Source of the DNA: Sinomonas sp. ASV486
GTDB taxonomy: Bacteria; Actinomycetota; Actinomycetes; Actinomycetales; Micrococcaceae
Length of the DNA: 64,000 bases
Assembly: GCF_030908215.1 (NCBI RefSeq)
Contig: NZ_JAVFJK010000004.1
Span: 316,016-380,015, forward strand
Direction: 5' to 3'
A model generated the notes under the pieces. That model had not been told where the DNA came from, did not search any database, and was given only the letters and a program-made list of their open reading frames with translations. Made by a program: the position numbers and the translations under genes. This document shows positions 42,118 to 50,051 of the stretch, piece by piece; the first letter of the stretch is position 1, and every line of letters begins with the position of its first letter.

Positions 42118-42861
42118 CTACCGGGCCGACCAGCCGCCGTCCATCGTGTAGCTCGCGCCGGTGACCATCCCTGCGTCGTCCGAGGCGAGCCAGCACGCGA
42201 GCGAGGCGACCTCGGCGGGCTCGACGAGCCGCTTGACTGCCATCTCCGTGAGCATGACCTTCTCGAGGACCTCCGACTCGGGGATGCCGTGGGTCTCGGC
42301 CTGGTCCTTGATCTGCTGCTCCACGAGGGCCGTGCGGACGTACCCGGGGTTGATGCAGTTGGACGTCACCCCGTGCGGGGCGCCTTCGAGGGCGGTCACC
42401 TTCGAGAGCCCCTCGAGCGCATGCTTGGCGGTCACGTAGGCGCTCTTGAAGGCGGACGCGCGGATGCCGTGCACCGAGCTAAGGTTGATGACCCGCCCCC
42501 AACCCTTCTCGTACATGTGCGGCAGTGCCGCCCGGACGAGCAGGAACGGCGCCTCGACCATGAGCCGCTGGATCCGGCGGAACGTCTCCGGCTCGTAGTC
42601 CTCGATGGGCGCGATCTTCTGGATGCCGGCGTTGTTGACGAGGATGTCGCAGTCCAGACGCAGGTCCTCGAGCGGCATCGTGTCGAGCAGGTCGACCGCC
42701 CAGACGCTCCCGCCGAGATCCGCGGCCAGCTTCTGCGCGGCCTCGCCGTCGAGGTCGGCGACCACCACGTGCGCGCCCTTCTCGGCGAGCCCCCGGGCCA
42801 CGGCGGCGCCGATGCCGGCGGCGCCGCCCGTGACCAGGGCCTTGCGTCCTTCGAGGCTCAC
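42118..42861 (-). CDS. 3-hydroxybutyrate dehydrogenase-type SDR
   Basis: 247 aa, classical short-chain dehydrogenase. NAD-binding VTGGAAGIGAAVARGLAEKG with Asp in VVADLDGE (NAD preference), NNAG, catalytic Ser in INLSSVHGIRAS and YVTAKHALEG (Tyr-x3-Lys). The SVHGxxAS and C-terminal MLTEMAVKRLVEPAEVA are typical of D-3-hydroxybutyrate dehydrogenase, which forms acetoacetate. GTG start overlapping the transporter stop as GTGA. The operon MHS transporter - dehydrogenase suggests uptake and oxidation of a hydroxy acid such as 3-hydroxybutyrate. Confidence 0.88.
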   Translation of the reverse strand: MSLEGRKALVTGGAAGIGAAVARGLAEKGAHVVVADLDGEAAQKLAADLGGSVWAVDLLDTMPLEDLRLDCDILVNNAGIQKIAPIEDYEPETFRRIQRLMVEAPFLLVRAALPHMYEKGWGRVINLSSVHGIRASAFKSAYVTAKHALEGLSKVTALEGAPHGVTSNCINPGYVRTALVEQQIKDQAETHGIPESEVLEKVMLTEMAVKRLVEPAEVASLACWLASDDAGMVTGASYTMDGGWSAR

Positions 42862-44240
42862 GCGCGGGCCCCCGCCTCGGGGACCTCGCTGCGCTGCTTG
42901 GCCGCATCGGCGGCGTCGAGCGCGTGGAGCGAGGCACCCTTGGTCTCGCGCAGGGAGAGCACCGCGACGAGCGTGATCACTCCGGCGATCGCAAGGTACA
43001 CGGCCGTCGGCCACCACGAACCGGTCGCCTTGAGCCACTCCGTGGCGAAGACCGGGGCCAGCGAGCCCGCCACGATCGAGGTGACCTGGTAGGAGATCGA
43101 CACCCCCGAGTAGCGCATGCGGGTCGGGAACATCTCGGACATGATGGCGGGCTGGCCCGCGTACATGAGTGCGTGGAACATGAGGCCCACGATGATGGTC
43201 ACCAGGATCACCACGGTGTTCTTGGTGCCGAAGGCAGGGAAGGCCCAGAAGCCCCACGTGCCGCCCAGGATCGTGCCGACGAGGTAGACGGGCCTGCGGC
43301 CCACGCGGTCGGCAAGGCGGCCGACCAGGGGGATGATCGCGAAGTGGCAGATGTGGGCGATCGCAATGACGCCGAGGATCGACCCGGTGTTCATCTTCAG
43401 GCCGGTGCCGAGGTACACGATCGAGAAGGTCACAACGAGGTAGTACATGATGTTCTCCGCGAAGCGGAGGCCCATGCCCGTCAGGACGCCCCTGGGGTAC
43501 CGCTTGAGGACCTCGAACACGCCGTAGCCGGCCGCCTTCTCGGAGTCCATCTCTGCCTTGGCCTCCTGGAAGATGGGGGCCTCGTCGATCTTGGTGCGGA
43601 TGTAGTAGCCCACGACCACGACGATCGCGGACAGCCAGAATGCGACCCGCCAGCCCCAGGCCAGGAACGCATCATTGGAGAGGGTCGTGGTCATGAGCCA
43701 CAGGACTACGGTGGCCAGGACGTTGCCGAGCGGGACCGCGGCCTGCGGCCACGAGGCCCAGAACGCCCGGCTCTTGTCAGGTGCGTGCTCCGCGACCAGG
43801 AGGACGGCACCGCCCCATTCGCCGCCGAGCGCGAGGCCCTGGATGAAGCGGAGCAGAACGAGGAGGATCGGCGCCCACGCCCCGATCTGCGCGTAGGTGG
43901 GCAGGCAGCCCATGAGGACCGTCGCGACGCCGATCAGGATGATCGTGATCTGGAGCGTCTGCTTGCGGCCGATCCGGTCGCCGATCTGGCCGAACACGAT
44001 GCCGCCGAGCGGACGCGCCACGAAGCCGACGGCGTAGGTGAGGAACGCGGCGATGATCGCGTCGTACTCGTTGCCCATCTTGGGCAGGAGCACCTTGTTG
44101 AACACGATCGTCGAGGCGGTCGCGTAGAGGAAGAAGTCGTACCACTCGACGACCGTGCCGGCCATCGAGGCCGACACGATCTTCTTGAGAAGCGAAGTCT
44201 CGGAGCCGGCGGAACCGGCGGAGCGTTGGTTCACGCTCAT
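42858..44240 (-). CDS. MHS-family MFS metabolite:H+ symporter
   Basis: 460-aa, 12-helix transporter of the metabolite:H+ symporter family (ProP/KgtP/ShiA type). VEWYDFFLYATAS in helix 1 and GRPLGGIVFGQIGDRIGRKQ (actually ARPLGG... in motif A) are characteristic; a second GRLADRVGRRPVYLVG motif follows the central loop. Substrates of this family are carboxylates, betaine or proline. ATG 44240 with AGGAGGG upstream. It is cotranscribed with a 3-hydroxybutyrate-dehydrogenase-type gene and divergent from a LysR gene that may regulate the operon. Confidence 0.92.
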   Translation of the reverse strand: MSVNQRSAGSAGSETSLLKKIVSASMAGTVVEWYDFFLYATASTIVFNKVLLPKMGNEYDAIIAAFLTYAVGFVARPLGGIVFGQIGDRIGRKQTLQITIILIGVATVLMGCLPTYAQIGAWAPILLVLLRFIQGLALGGEWGGAVLLVAEHAPDKSRAFWASWPQAAVPLGNVLATVVLWLMTTTLSNDAFLAWGWRVAFWLSAIVVVVGYYIRTKIDEAPIFQEAKAEMDSEKAAGYGVFEVLKRYPRGVLTGMGLRFAENIMYYLVVTFSIVYLGTGLKMNTGSILGVIAIAHICHFAIIPLVGRLADRVGRRPVYLVGTILGGTWGFWAFPAFGTKNTVVILVTIIVGLMFHALMYAGQPAIMSEMFPTRMRYSGVSISYQVTSIVAGSLAPVFATEWLKATGSWWPTAVYLAIAGVITLVAVLSLRETKGASLHALDAADAAKQRSEVPEAGARA

Positions 44241-44389
44241 GTTTGCCCTCCTGGGTCGGAACTGGCAGTCTCGCGGACGCCACCACGGTATGACGCCCGT
44301 CACATGCCTTGGACGAGTATTCCCTGCGCATTGCTGCGCACTCAATGACCAATCAGGCAAGGGTCGTGTGCAGATGTGCAGATCACTCG

Positions 44390-44395
44390 TAGGCT
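44390..44395 (+). promoter_or_regulatory. -10 box (TAGGCT), leaderless LysR gene
   Basis: TAGGCT ends 6 nt before the ATG at 44402. Confidence 0.5.
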
Positions 44396-44401
44396 GAGCC
44401 C

Positions 44402-45328
44402 ATGACGTCGCCCTCGCCCGAGCTGCTGCTGGTCCTCCTCGAGGTCTCCCGTTCAGGGAAATTCACGACGGCGGGCGAGGGCCTCGGCCTCAACCACACG
44501 ACCGTCGCCCGCAAGATCTCGGCGCTCGAGAAGGCCCTCGGCGGGCGCGTGCTCGCCCGCGCGGCGGGCGGCTGGGAGCTGACGCCGCTCGGCGAGCGCG
44601 CCGTGGGCGTCGCGGTGCAGATCGCCGAGGCGATGGGCCGCCTCGGCCAAGGCGAAGAGGACCCGGTCACCGGCTCAGTACGCATGACGGCGACCGACGG
44701 CTTCAGCGCCTACATCGCATCCCCCGCCGTCGCGGCCCTGAGGGCCGAGCACCCGGGGCTGACCGTCGAGCTCATCACCGTGACACGGCGGGCGATGCAG
44801 CAGCGCTCGGGGGTGGACATCGAAGTCGTGGTGGGCGAGCCCCAGGTCCACCGCGCCCAGGCCATCCGGCTCGGCGACTACACGCTCGGGATGTACGCCT
44901 CGCGGGACTACCTCGCGAGGCACGGAAGGCCCCAGACGCCCAGCGAGGTCGCCCGCCACGGGCTCGTGTACTTTGTGGACTCGATGCTGCAGGTCGATGA
45001 CCTCGACGCCCCCCGGCGCCTCGCCCCCGAGATGCGGGACGGCCTGACCTCGACCAACGTGTTCGTTCACGTCGAGGCCACCCGGGCCGGCGCCGGGGTG
45101 GGCTTCCTCCCCTGCTTCATGGCCGACCGCCACGAGGACCTCGTGCGCATCCTGCCCGACTACTTCAGCGAGCGGCTGCCCTACTGGATGGTCCTGCGCG
45201 CCGACTCCTACCGCCAGCCTGCCGTGGCGGCTGTGGCCGAGGCGCTGCAGGCCCAGATGGAGATCGCCCGGCCCATGCTGCTCGGCAGCGCCCCAAGCGG
45301 GCGTGCCGCCGGCAGTGCCTCGACATAG
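44402..45328 (+). CDS. LysR-family regulator
   Basis: 308 aa. N-terminal LysR HTH (LLLVLLEVSRSGKFTTAGEG, then LGLNHTTVARKISALEKALG) and a periplasmic-binding-like effector domain beginning at GSVRMTATDGFSAYIASPAV. Divergent from the MHS transporter/hydroxybutyrate dehydrogenase operon, hence its likely activator. TAGGCT 6 nt before the ATG points to a leaderless, probably autoregulated transcript. Ligand unknown, presumably the transported hydroxy acid or a CoA derivative. Confidence 0.92.
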   Translation: MTSPSPELLLVLLEVSRSGKFTTAGEGLGLNHTTVARKISALEKALGGRVLARAAGGWELTPLGERAVGVAVQIAEAMGRLGQGEEDPVTGSVRMTATDGFSAYIASPAVAALRAEHPGLTVELITVTRRAMQQRSGVDIEVVVGEPQVHRAQAIRLGDYTLGMYASRDYLARHGRPQTPSEVARHGLVYFVDSMLQVDDLDAPRRLAPEMRDGLTSTNVFVHVEATRAGAGVGFLPCFMADRHEDLVRILPDYFSERLPYWMVLRADSYRQPAVAAVAEALQAQMEIARPMLLGSAPSGRAAGSAST

Positions 45329-45331
45329 GCT
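45326..45331 (+). promoter_or_regulatory. -10 box (TAGGCT), leaderless DUF2316 gene
   Basis: TAGGCT, overlapping the lysR stop region, ends 7 nt before the ATG at 45339. Confidence 0.5.
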
Positions 45332-45338
45332 TGGCCGC

Positions 45339-45623
45339 ATGTCACTGACCTCAGCCCAACGCCGGCAGACGAGCACGGATCTGGCAGAGAACCTGCGCCG
45401 CAGCGGCATCCCCCGCGGCACGGTCGAGACCGACCTCGGATGGACCCGTGAGCGGTTCGACGCAACCCTCGCGGTGGGGTCCGACGTCTCGCCGGTGGAC
45501 GTGTGGGCCCTGCGCGACTACCTCGACGCAGCCCTCAGGGAAGACCCGGACGAAGCCGCCCGGTGGACCGTCCTGACCGACAGGGCCCGCACGGCCGCCA
45601 CGGCCTGGTTCCCGCTCGACTGA
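45339..45623 (+). CDS. DUF2316 family protein
   Basis: 94 aa, DUF2316: an HTH-like helical N-terminus (LTSAQRRQTSTDLAENLRRS, then IPRGTVETDLGWTRERFDAT) followed by VSPVDVWALRDYLDAALRED and a short C-terminal tail ending in aromatic residues. The family is small, soluble and uncharacterised; the HTH resemblance suggests nucleic-acid binding. It starts 10 nt after lysR but has its own TAGGCT box. Start ATG 45339 fits the family's MSLT-type N-terminus. Confidence 0.85.
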   Translation: MSLTSAQRRQTSTDLAENLRRSGIPRGTVETDLGWTRERFDATLAVGSDVSPVDVWALRDYLDAALREDPDEAARWTVLTDRARTAATAWFPLD

Positions 45624-45651
45624 GGCGCCTCGGGTCAGGGTAGCGTCTGTT

Positions 45652-46515
45652 TCAGGGCAGCGCGTCCGGGTCGAGGGTGTCTGCCCCAGGCGACGGGTCC
45701 CGGCGCGCCTCCGCCGCGCCGATCCACGCCCGAACCTGGGCGTCGTCCCAGAACTGGGCAGGAACGCCCCCGCCCAGGAGACGGCGACGCATCGCAGGCG
45801 AGGCGAGGATCGGCGTCGTGCTTCCGGCGGCGATGATGTTGCCGTAGCGACGTCCCTTGAGCATCGCCGGATCCGAGACGATCGCGGTGTGCGGGAACAC
45901 GGCTGCGATCGCCGCGGCCTCGGCACGGGCCGTGATGTGGTTCGGTGCGCTGCCGATGTTCGCGACGAACAGTCCGCCCGTGTCGAGGAGCCGGGCGGAT
46001 GCCCCGATGAACTCGACGGTGGTGAGCGGGTCCGGCGTCCGCGCGCCAGCGAACACGTCACGGATCACGACGTCGCGCGTGGCCGGCGTGAGCGATTCCG
46101 TCACCTCCCGCGCCTCGCCGACCCGGAGGCGCACTAGCGGCGCCTTGGGCAGGTCGAACCACTCGCGCACGTACTCGGCGAGCTGCGCATCGAGTTCGAC
46201 GACGACCTGCCGCCCTTCCGGATAGCGCGCCGCGAGGTAGCGGGGCATCGAGCACCCGCCGCCGCCCTGGTGGAGGACCCGCAGCCTGTCCACCGCATGG
46301 GGCTCGAAGCGGTCCTCGATGAGGGCGACGATCCAGCGCATGTACTCGAAGTCGAGCCGCAGGGGGTCGCTGAGGACGATGTGCGAGCTCTGCACCCCGT
46401 TGATCTTCAGGAGCCAACCGTCGGGCGAGTCGCCGTCCTGGACGAGTTCTGCCGTGCCCGTGCTGATCGGGTAGATGCCGGCAACGGGGCCACCGGCCGC
46501 AACGCGCGCCATCAC
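45652..46515 (-). CDS. Spermidine synthase-like methyltransferase-fold protein
   Basis: 287 aa with the class I SAM/dcSAM-binding Rossmann fold of spermidine synthases: LHQGGGGCSMPRYLAARYP (glycine-rich loop), VVVELDAQLAEYVREWF (acidic ribose ligand) and VIRDVFAGARTPDPLTTVEF after the fourth strand. The polyamine-site residues of true SpeE are not obvious, so aminopropyltransferase activity is unproven; many actinobacterial homologues are annotated 'fused MFS/spermidine synthase' without the MFS part. Start GTG 46515 overlaps the upstream ADH stop; ATG 46512 is equally possible. Last gene of a four-gene operon. Confidence 0.8.
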   Translation of the reverse strand: MMARVAAGGPVAGIYPISTGTAELVQDGDSPDGWLLKINGVQSSHIVLSDPLRLDFEYMRWIVALIEDRFEPHAVDRLRVLHQGGGGCSMPRYLAARYPEGRQVVVELDAQLAEYVREWFDLPKAPLVRLRVGEAREVTESLTPATRDVVIRDVFAGARTPDPLTTVEFIGASARLLDTGGLFVANIGSAPNHITARAEAAAIAAVFPHTAIVSDPAMLKGRRYGNIIAAGSTTPILASPAMRRRLLGGGVPAQFWDDAQVRAWIGAAEARRDPSPGADTLDPDALP

Positions 46516-47570
46516 TTCCCCGACCCGACGATCACCCGGATGGCGCGCCTGGCGTCCGCGTTCCCGAGCACCTCGTACGCGTCGAGGATCCTGGCGAACG
46601 GGAACCGGTGCGTGACGAGCTTGGCCGGATCGATCTCGCGGTCGGCGATGCGCTCGAGGAGGTCTGGCTCCTCCGCCTGACTGTCGAGTCCGGTCATGAC
46701 GGTGAGGTTGGCGATCCAGTCTCGGTCCGGCGGGAAGACCGCGGGCTTGCCGTGCACACCGGCGTTGGCCACGCGGCCGCCGGGCCTGATCGTGTCGAGC
46801 GCCTCGGCGTAGGTCCTCGGCAGGCCAACGGTCTCAACGGCGACGTCGACGCCGAGGCCGTCGCGGCTGAGCGCCCTGACCGCCGCTCCGAGGTCGACCC
46901 CGTCCGCGACCCTGACCGTGTCGGTGGCCCCGCACCTGAGCGCCCTCTCGAGCCGGTAGTCGTTGCGGTCCACGGCGATGATCCTCGAGGCCCCGAGCGC
47001 GCCGGCAGTCATGATCGAGGCCAGCCCCGCCGGTCCGGCTCCAATCACCGCCACCTCGTCCCCCTCGCCCACGCCGCCGTAGAGCACGCCAATCTCGTAC
47101 CCCGTGGGCAGCATGTCGCTGAGCACGGTGCCCTGCTCGACGGTCACGCCGCGGGGCAGTGGGACGAGCCCGTTGTCCGCGAACGGCACCCGCACGTATT
47201 CCGCCTGAGTGCCGTCGATGAGATGGCCGAAGACCCATCCGATCCCACCGAGAGTCTTGCAGTACGAGGTCAGCCCCGACAGGCAGGAATCGCAGCCCAT
47301 GCACTTGGTGATGGACGAGATGATCACGACGTCGCCCACGCGGACCTTCCGGCACTCCGGGCCAACCTCGGTCACGACGCCGACACCCTCGTGGCCCAGG
47401 ATCCGGCCCACGGGCACGGACGGCGCGTCCCCCTTGAGGATGTGCAGGTCGGTGCCGGTGATCGTCGTGGCCTCCATGCGGACAATCGCATCCGCGGGCC
47501 CATGGATCACCGGATCGGGGACGTCCTCCCACTCCTTCCGGTGCGGACCGTGGTACACAAGCGCCTTCAT
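46512..47570 (-). CDS. Zinc-type alcohol dehydrogenase lacking catalytic Cys
   Basis: 352-aa medium-chain dehydrogenase. GroES-like N-terminal domain with GHEGVGVV (zinc His/Glu), structural-zinc lobe CMGCDSCLSGLTSYC, and Rossmann AVIGAGPAGLASIMTAGALG with Asp in VDRND (NAD preference). In place of the usual Cys-Gly-Thr-Asp catalytic-zinc ligand the sequence reads TGTDLH: the Cys is Thr (codon ACC), while the His and Glu remain. Activity may be altered. ATG with AAGGAGAGC upstream; third gene in an OMT - GNAT - ADH - spermidine-synthase-like operon. Confidence 0.88.
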   Translation of the reverse strand: MKALVYHGPHRKEWEDVPDPVIHGPADAIVRMEATTITGTDLHILKGDAPSVPVGRILGHEGVGVVTEVGPECRKVRVGDVVIISSITKCMGCDSCLSGLTSYCKTLGGIGWVFGHLIDGTQAEYVRVPFADNGLVPLPRGVTVEQGTVLSDMLPTGYEIGVLYGGVGEGDEVAVIGAGPAGLASIMTAGALGASRIIAVDRNDYRLERALRCGATDTVRVADGVDLGAAVRALSRDGLGVDVAVETVGLPRTYAEALDTIRPGGRVANAGVHGKPAVFPPDRDWIANLTVMTGLDSQAEEPDLLERIADREIDPAKLVTHRFPFARILDAYEVLGNADARRAIRVIVGSGK

Positions 47571-47580
47571 GCTCTCCTTC

Positions 47581-48105
47581 CTACACCACCCGGGACATGC
47601 GGATCTCCGCGAGGAACCGGCCGCCGAACTGATCCAGCTTGCGGGCGCCGTCCGGTGCGAACCCTAGCTTGGCGTAGAAGGCCCGGGCGCGCGGGTTGTC
47701 CTCGAACACCCACAGGCACGCGGGGCGGTCGCCCAAGACACGCTCGACCAATGCTCGGCCAGCCCCGGTTCCGTGCATCTCGGCGAGCACGTACACGGCG
47801 TAGAGCTGCTCGGGCGCCGGGGCGTCGTCGTCCCGCGCCGGCCCCGCGCCCGCAAAGCCGACCACGCGCCCGCCGCAACGGGCGAGCGCAAACCGGCCGG
47901 CGGCGTCGGGCGTCATGAACCCTCGCCACCGCTCCGTGCGCTCGGGCCCCGCACCGAGGCCGCCGGCCAGGAATTCGGCCGGAAGGAGGTCGGCGTAGGC
48001 CTCGCGCCAGCCGGCATCCTTGACGGCGAGGATGGCCTCGGCGTCGTCGGGCAGGGCGTCCGCGATCTCGAAGGGTTTCGACTCTGAGGCTCTCCGCTCA
48101 GCCAC
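47581..48105 (-). CDS. GNAT-family N-acetyltransferase
   Basis: 174 aa with the GNAT fold: IADALPDDAEAILAVKDAGW at the start, acetyl-CoA pyrophosphate loop LAEMHGTGAGRALVERVLGD (V/Q-x2-G-x-G/A pattern) and LWVFEDNPRARAFYAKLGFAPDG, the conserved C-terminal motif. Acceptor unknown. GTG 48105, 14 nt after the OMT gene with AAGGG between; the longer frame upstream is antisense to nothing useful and is the OMT gene's region. Second gene of the four-gene operon. Confidence 0.85.
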   Translation of the reverse strand: MAERRASESKPFEIADALPDDAEAILAVKDAGWREAYADLLPAEFLAGGLGAGPERTERWRGFMTPDAAGRFALARCGGRVVGFAGAGPARDDDAPAPEQLYAVYVLAEMHGTGAGRALVERVLGDRPACLWVFEDNPRARAFYAKLGFAPDGARKLDQFGGRFLAEIRMSRVV

Positions 48106-48119
48106 CGCGCACCCTTGCT

Positions 48120-48782
48120 CTACTTCACGATCGCGAGGGCGAAGCCGTCCCAGCCCTTGGACCCCGTCGTCTGGATGACGGTCGCGTCGAAGAGCGGGCC
48201 TCCGAGCAGCTCGAGGGACTCGACGATCGACGGCGCATTGGCCGCATCGCGCGAGGTGTCGAGGAGGGCGCCCTCCCACACGGTGTTGTCAAGCACGACG
48301 ACGGTGCCGGGCCGCCCGAGCCTCACGGCCCATTCGAGGTAGCGCGAGTTGTTCTGCTTGTCCGCGTCGATGAAGACCAGGTCATAGGACCCGGTGAGGC
48401 CCGGGAGGGAGTCGAGCGCGGGTCCGACGTGGACGGTGACCTTCTCCGACAGCCCCGCTGACGCGAGGTTCTCGCGGGCCACGGCGGCGTGCTCAGGCAG
48501 GTACTCGAGCGTGTCGAGATACCCCCCCTCGGGGAGCGCCTGCGCCATCCAGATGCTGCTGAAGCCGGCCAGCGTGCCGATCTCGAGCACCCGCCGGGCA
48601 CCGGAAATCTTCACGAGCAGGTTCAGGAGCTTCCCGGACGTGGGCTGGACCTCGATGGGCGGCATGCCGCGCTCCTGGGCGGTCGTCAATGCACGCTCGT
48701 GCTCCGGGCCGGGCTTCACCACGGTGCGGGTGAGCCAGCGTTCAACATCGATCCATTCGGGCTGCGCGACATGCTCGATCAT
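48120..48782 (-). CDS. SAM-dependent O-methyltransferase (family 3)
   Basis: 220 aa, methyltransferase family 3 (catechol/caffeoyl-CoA OMT-like). SAM-binding VLEIGTLAGFSSIWMAQALP, TLEYLPEHAAVARENLASAG, and the metal-binding DLVFIDADKQNNSRYLEWAV with VVVLDNTVWEG are all present, so Mg-dependent methylation of a catechol-like hydroxyl is plausible. First gene of the operon OMT - GNAT - ADH - spermidine-synthase-like. CAGACT lies 6 nt before the ATG, a -10-like position. A 62-nt repeat containing that element marks the edge of the AbiF cassette. Confidence 0.9.
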   Translation of the reverse strand: MIEHVAQPEWIDVERWLTRTVVKPGPEHERALTTAQERGMPPIEVQPTSGKLLNLLVKISGARRVLEIGTLAGFSSIWMAQALPEGGYLDTLEYLPEHAAVARENLASAGLSEKVTVHVGPALDSLPGLTGSYDLVFIDADKQNNSRYLEWAVRLGRPGTVVVLDNTVWEGALLDTSRDAANAPSIVESLELLGGPLFDATVIQTTGSKGWDGFALAIVK

Positions 48783-48783
48783 G

Positions 48784-48845
48784 CGGCCAGTCTGGCACCC
48801 GGCCGGTGGCGAGGCTACTGGGCGGCCTCGTTGTCTTCTGCCTGC
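48784..48845. repeat. Direct repeat left of AbiF cassette
   Basis: 62 nt, starting CGGCCAGTCTGGCACCC and ending CTTCTGCCTGC; 54 of 62 bases match the copy at 49990-50051. It includes the OMT promoter hexamer and a stop codon plus about nine codons (QAEDNEAAQ) of a diverged thiamine-binding-protein 3' end on the minus strand. Confidence 0.85.
48789..48794 (-). promoter_or_regulatory. -10-like box (CAGACT) for leaderless OMT gene
   Basis: CAGACT ends 6 nt before the OMT ATG. The same hexamer and spacing precede the thiamine-binding gene at 50347. Confidence 0.4.
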
Positions 48846-48875
48846 GAGAACCCCTCATGCGATGCCCACGCCTGC

Positions 48876-48881
48876 TAGCCT
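48876..48881 (+). promoter_or_regulatory. -10 box (TAGCCT) of AbiF leader RNA
   Basis: TAGCCT would start transcription near 48888, just before the hairpin RNA. No clear -35. Confidence 0.4.
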
Positions 48882-48887
48882 GATCTC

Positions 48888-48935
48888 ACTACATCCCCCA
48901 CGCCTCTCCACGATGCGCACTTGGGGGATTTTCTT
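48888..48935 (+). ncRNA. Predicted short RNA upstream of AbiF-like gene
   Basis: From the TAGCCT box a transcript of about 48 nt would end at a terminator: ATCCCCCA (48893-48900) pairs with TGGGGGAT (48922-48929), followed by TTTTCTT. It is one of very few U-tailed hairpins in the window. AbiF-type genes are known to be accompanied by a conserved upstream small RNA; whether this RNA belongs to that motif cannot be decided by eye. Confidence 0.5.
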
Positions 48936-48957
48936 CGCTACGGGCCAAGGAGCGCCG

Positions 48958-49942
48958 ATGCCCGGATCACCGCGGCCGCGCGGCACTCTTCACTACGACA
49001 AGCCCCCGCTGGCGCTTGGCGACCTCGTGGGCCGTCTCTCCGAACGGGGTCTGTATCCCTGACGTCGACAGAGCGGCCAGGTATCTGCGACACATCGGCT
49101 ACTACCGTTTCTCGCCTTACGCGATCCCCTTCCAGCAGGGGCGTCCGGACGCCCTCTTCAACGAGGGCGTCACATTCGACAACCTGCTCGACCTCTACGT
49201 ATTCGACCGCGCTCTGCGCCTGCTTGTCATGGACGCACTCGAGCGCGTCGAGGTCGCGGTGCGCGCGGCCCTCACCGACCACATGTCCACGGCCTACGGA
49301 GACTCTCACTGGTACACGGATGCCTCGCTGTTTCGAGATCGGGTCAGGTATGAGCGGTTTCTCCGGATTGTCAGGGACAGCTGCGAAGAGCGACTCCGCG
49401 GAACGCCGGATGCGGGCGAAGACTCGCTCGTCCATCGCTCGGCCCTGGAGCACTACTTGACCACCTACCGTTCCCCCGAGCTGCCGCCTTCGTGGCTCAT
49501 GATGGAGACCCTGACCATCGGGCAGCTCACCAGCATGTACCGCAACCTGCGCCAAAGGGCCGACAGGACCGCGGTCGCGGCGAGCATCGGCCTCACCGCT
49601 CCGGTGCTGGAGTCCTGGATGCAGACCTACGTGCGCGTCCGGAACATCTGTGCGCACCACGGGCGGTTGTGGAACGTTGGCCTCGGCGTCTACCCAGCAA
49701 TCCCCAACTCATCCGCGATCTCCTGGCTGAGGGGCGCGGACGCCCTTCCTGAGCGCTCGAGGAGACGCCTCTATCCGGTCCTGGTGTCGTTGCAGTCAGT
49801 ACTTGCCGTGGTCTCGCCGCACAGCAGCTGGGCACGACGCCTCCACGGGCTCGTGAGCGGCCGTCCGGCGATGAACCTCGCTGGGATGGGCATTCCCGAG
49901 GGATGGGCGGATGACGGGTTTTGGGCTCACCATCTAACTTGA
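48958..49942 (+). CDS. AbiF/Abi_2-type HEPN protein, read through a +1 frameshift
   Basis: Abortive-infection family protein. The first frame (ATG 48958, AAGGAG upstream) encodes 34 residues ending in HYDKPPLALGDLVGRLSERG and LYP, the family's N-terminal pattern, then TGA at 49060. The +1 frame continues at once with DVDRAARYLRHIGYYRFSPY and runs to 49942. Slippage at CCC-TGA (49057-49062) gives the uninterrupted family sequence of about 327 aa. The HEPN RNase-type motif is RNICAHH (49640-49660). Flanked by 62-nt direct repeats and preceded by a small RNA. Either a decayed gene or programmed frameshifting; the rest of the frame is intact. Confidence 0.8.
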
Positions 49943-49989
49943 GCCGTTCAGTGGCCTCACATCCAAACTGGCCCGTCACGTACCCTGCA

Positions 49990-50051
49990 CGGCCAATCTG
50001 GCACCCCGCCGGTGGCCAGGCTACTGGGCGGCAGCGCCGCCTTCTGCCTGC
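49990..50051. repeat. Direct repeat right of AbiF cassette
   Basis: 62-nt copy matching 48784-48845 at 54 positions. It covers the stop codon and last ten codons of the resident thiamine-binding-protein gene plus 31 nt beyond. Confidence 0.85.

Noticed and set aside
48958..49942. Calling the AbiF gene simply a pseudogene
   Set aside because: Only one disruption, at a shift-prone CCC-TGA codon pair, with full family sequence on both sides and own RNA and promoter signals. Decay is possible but not the only reading.
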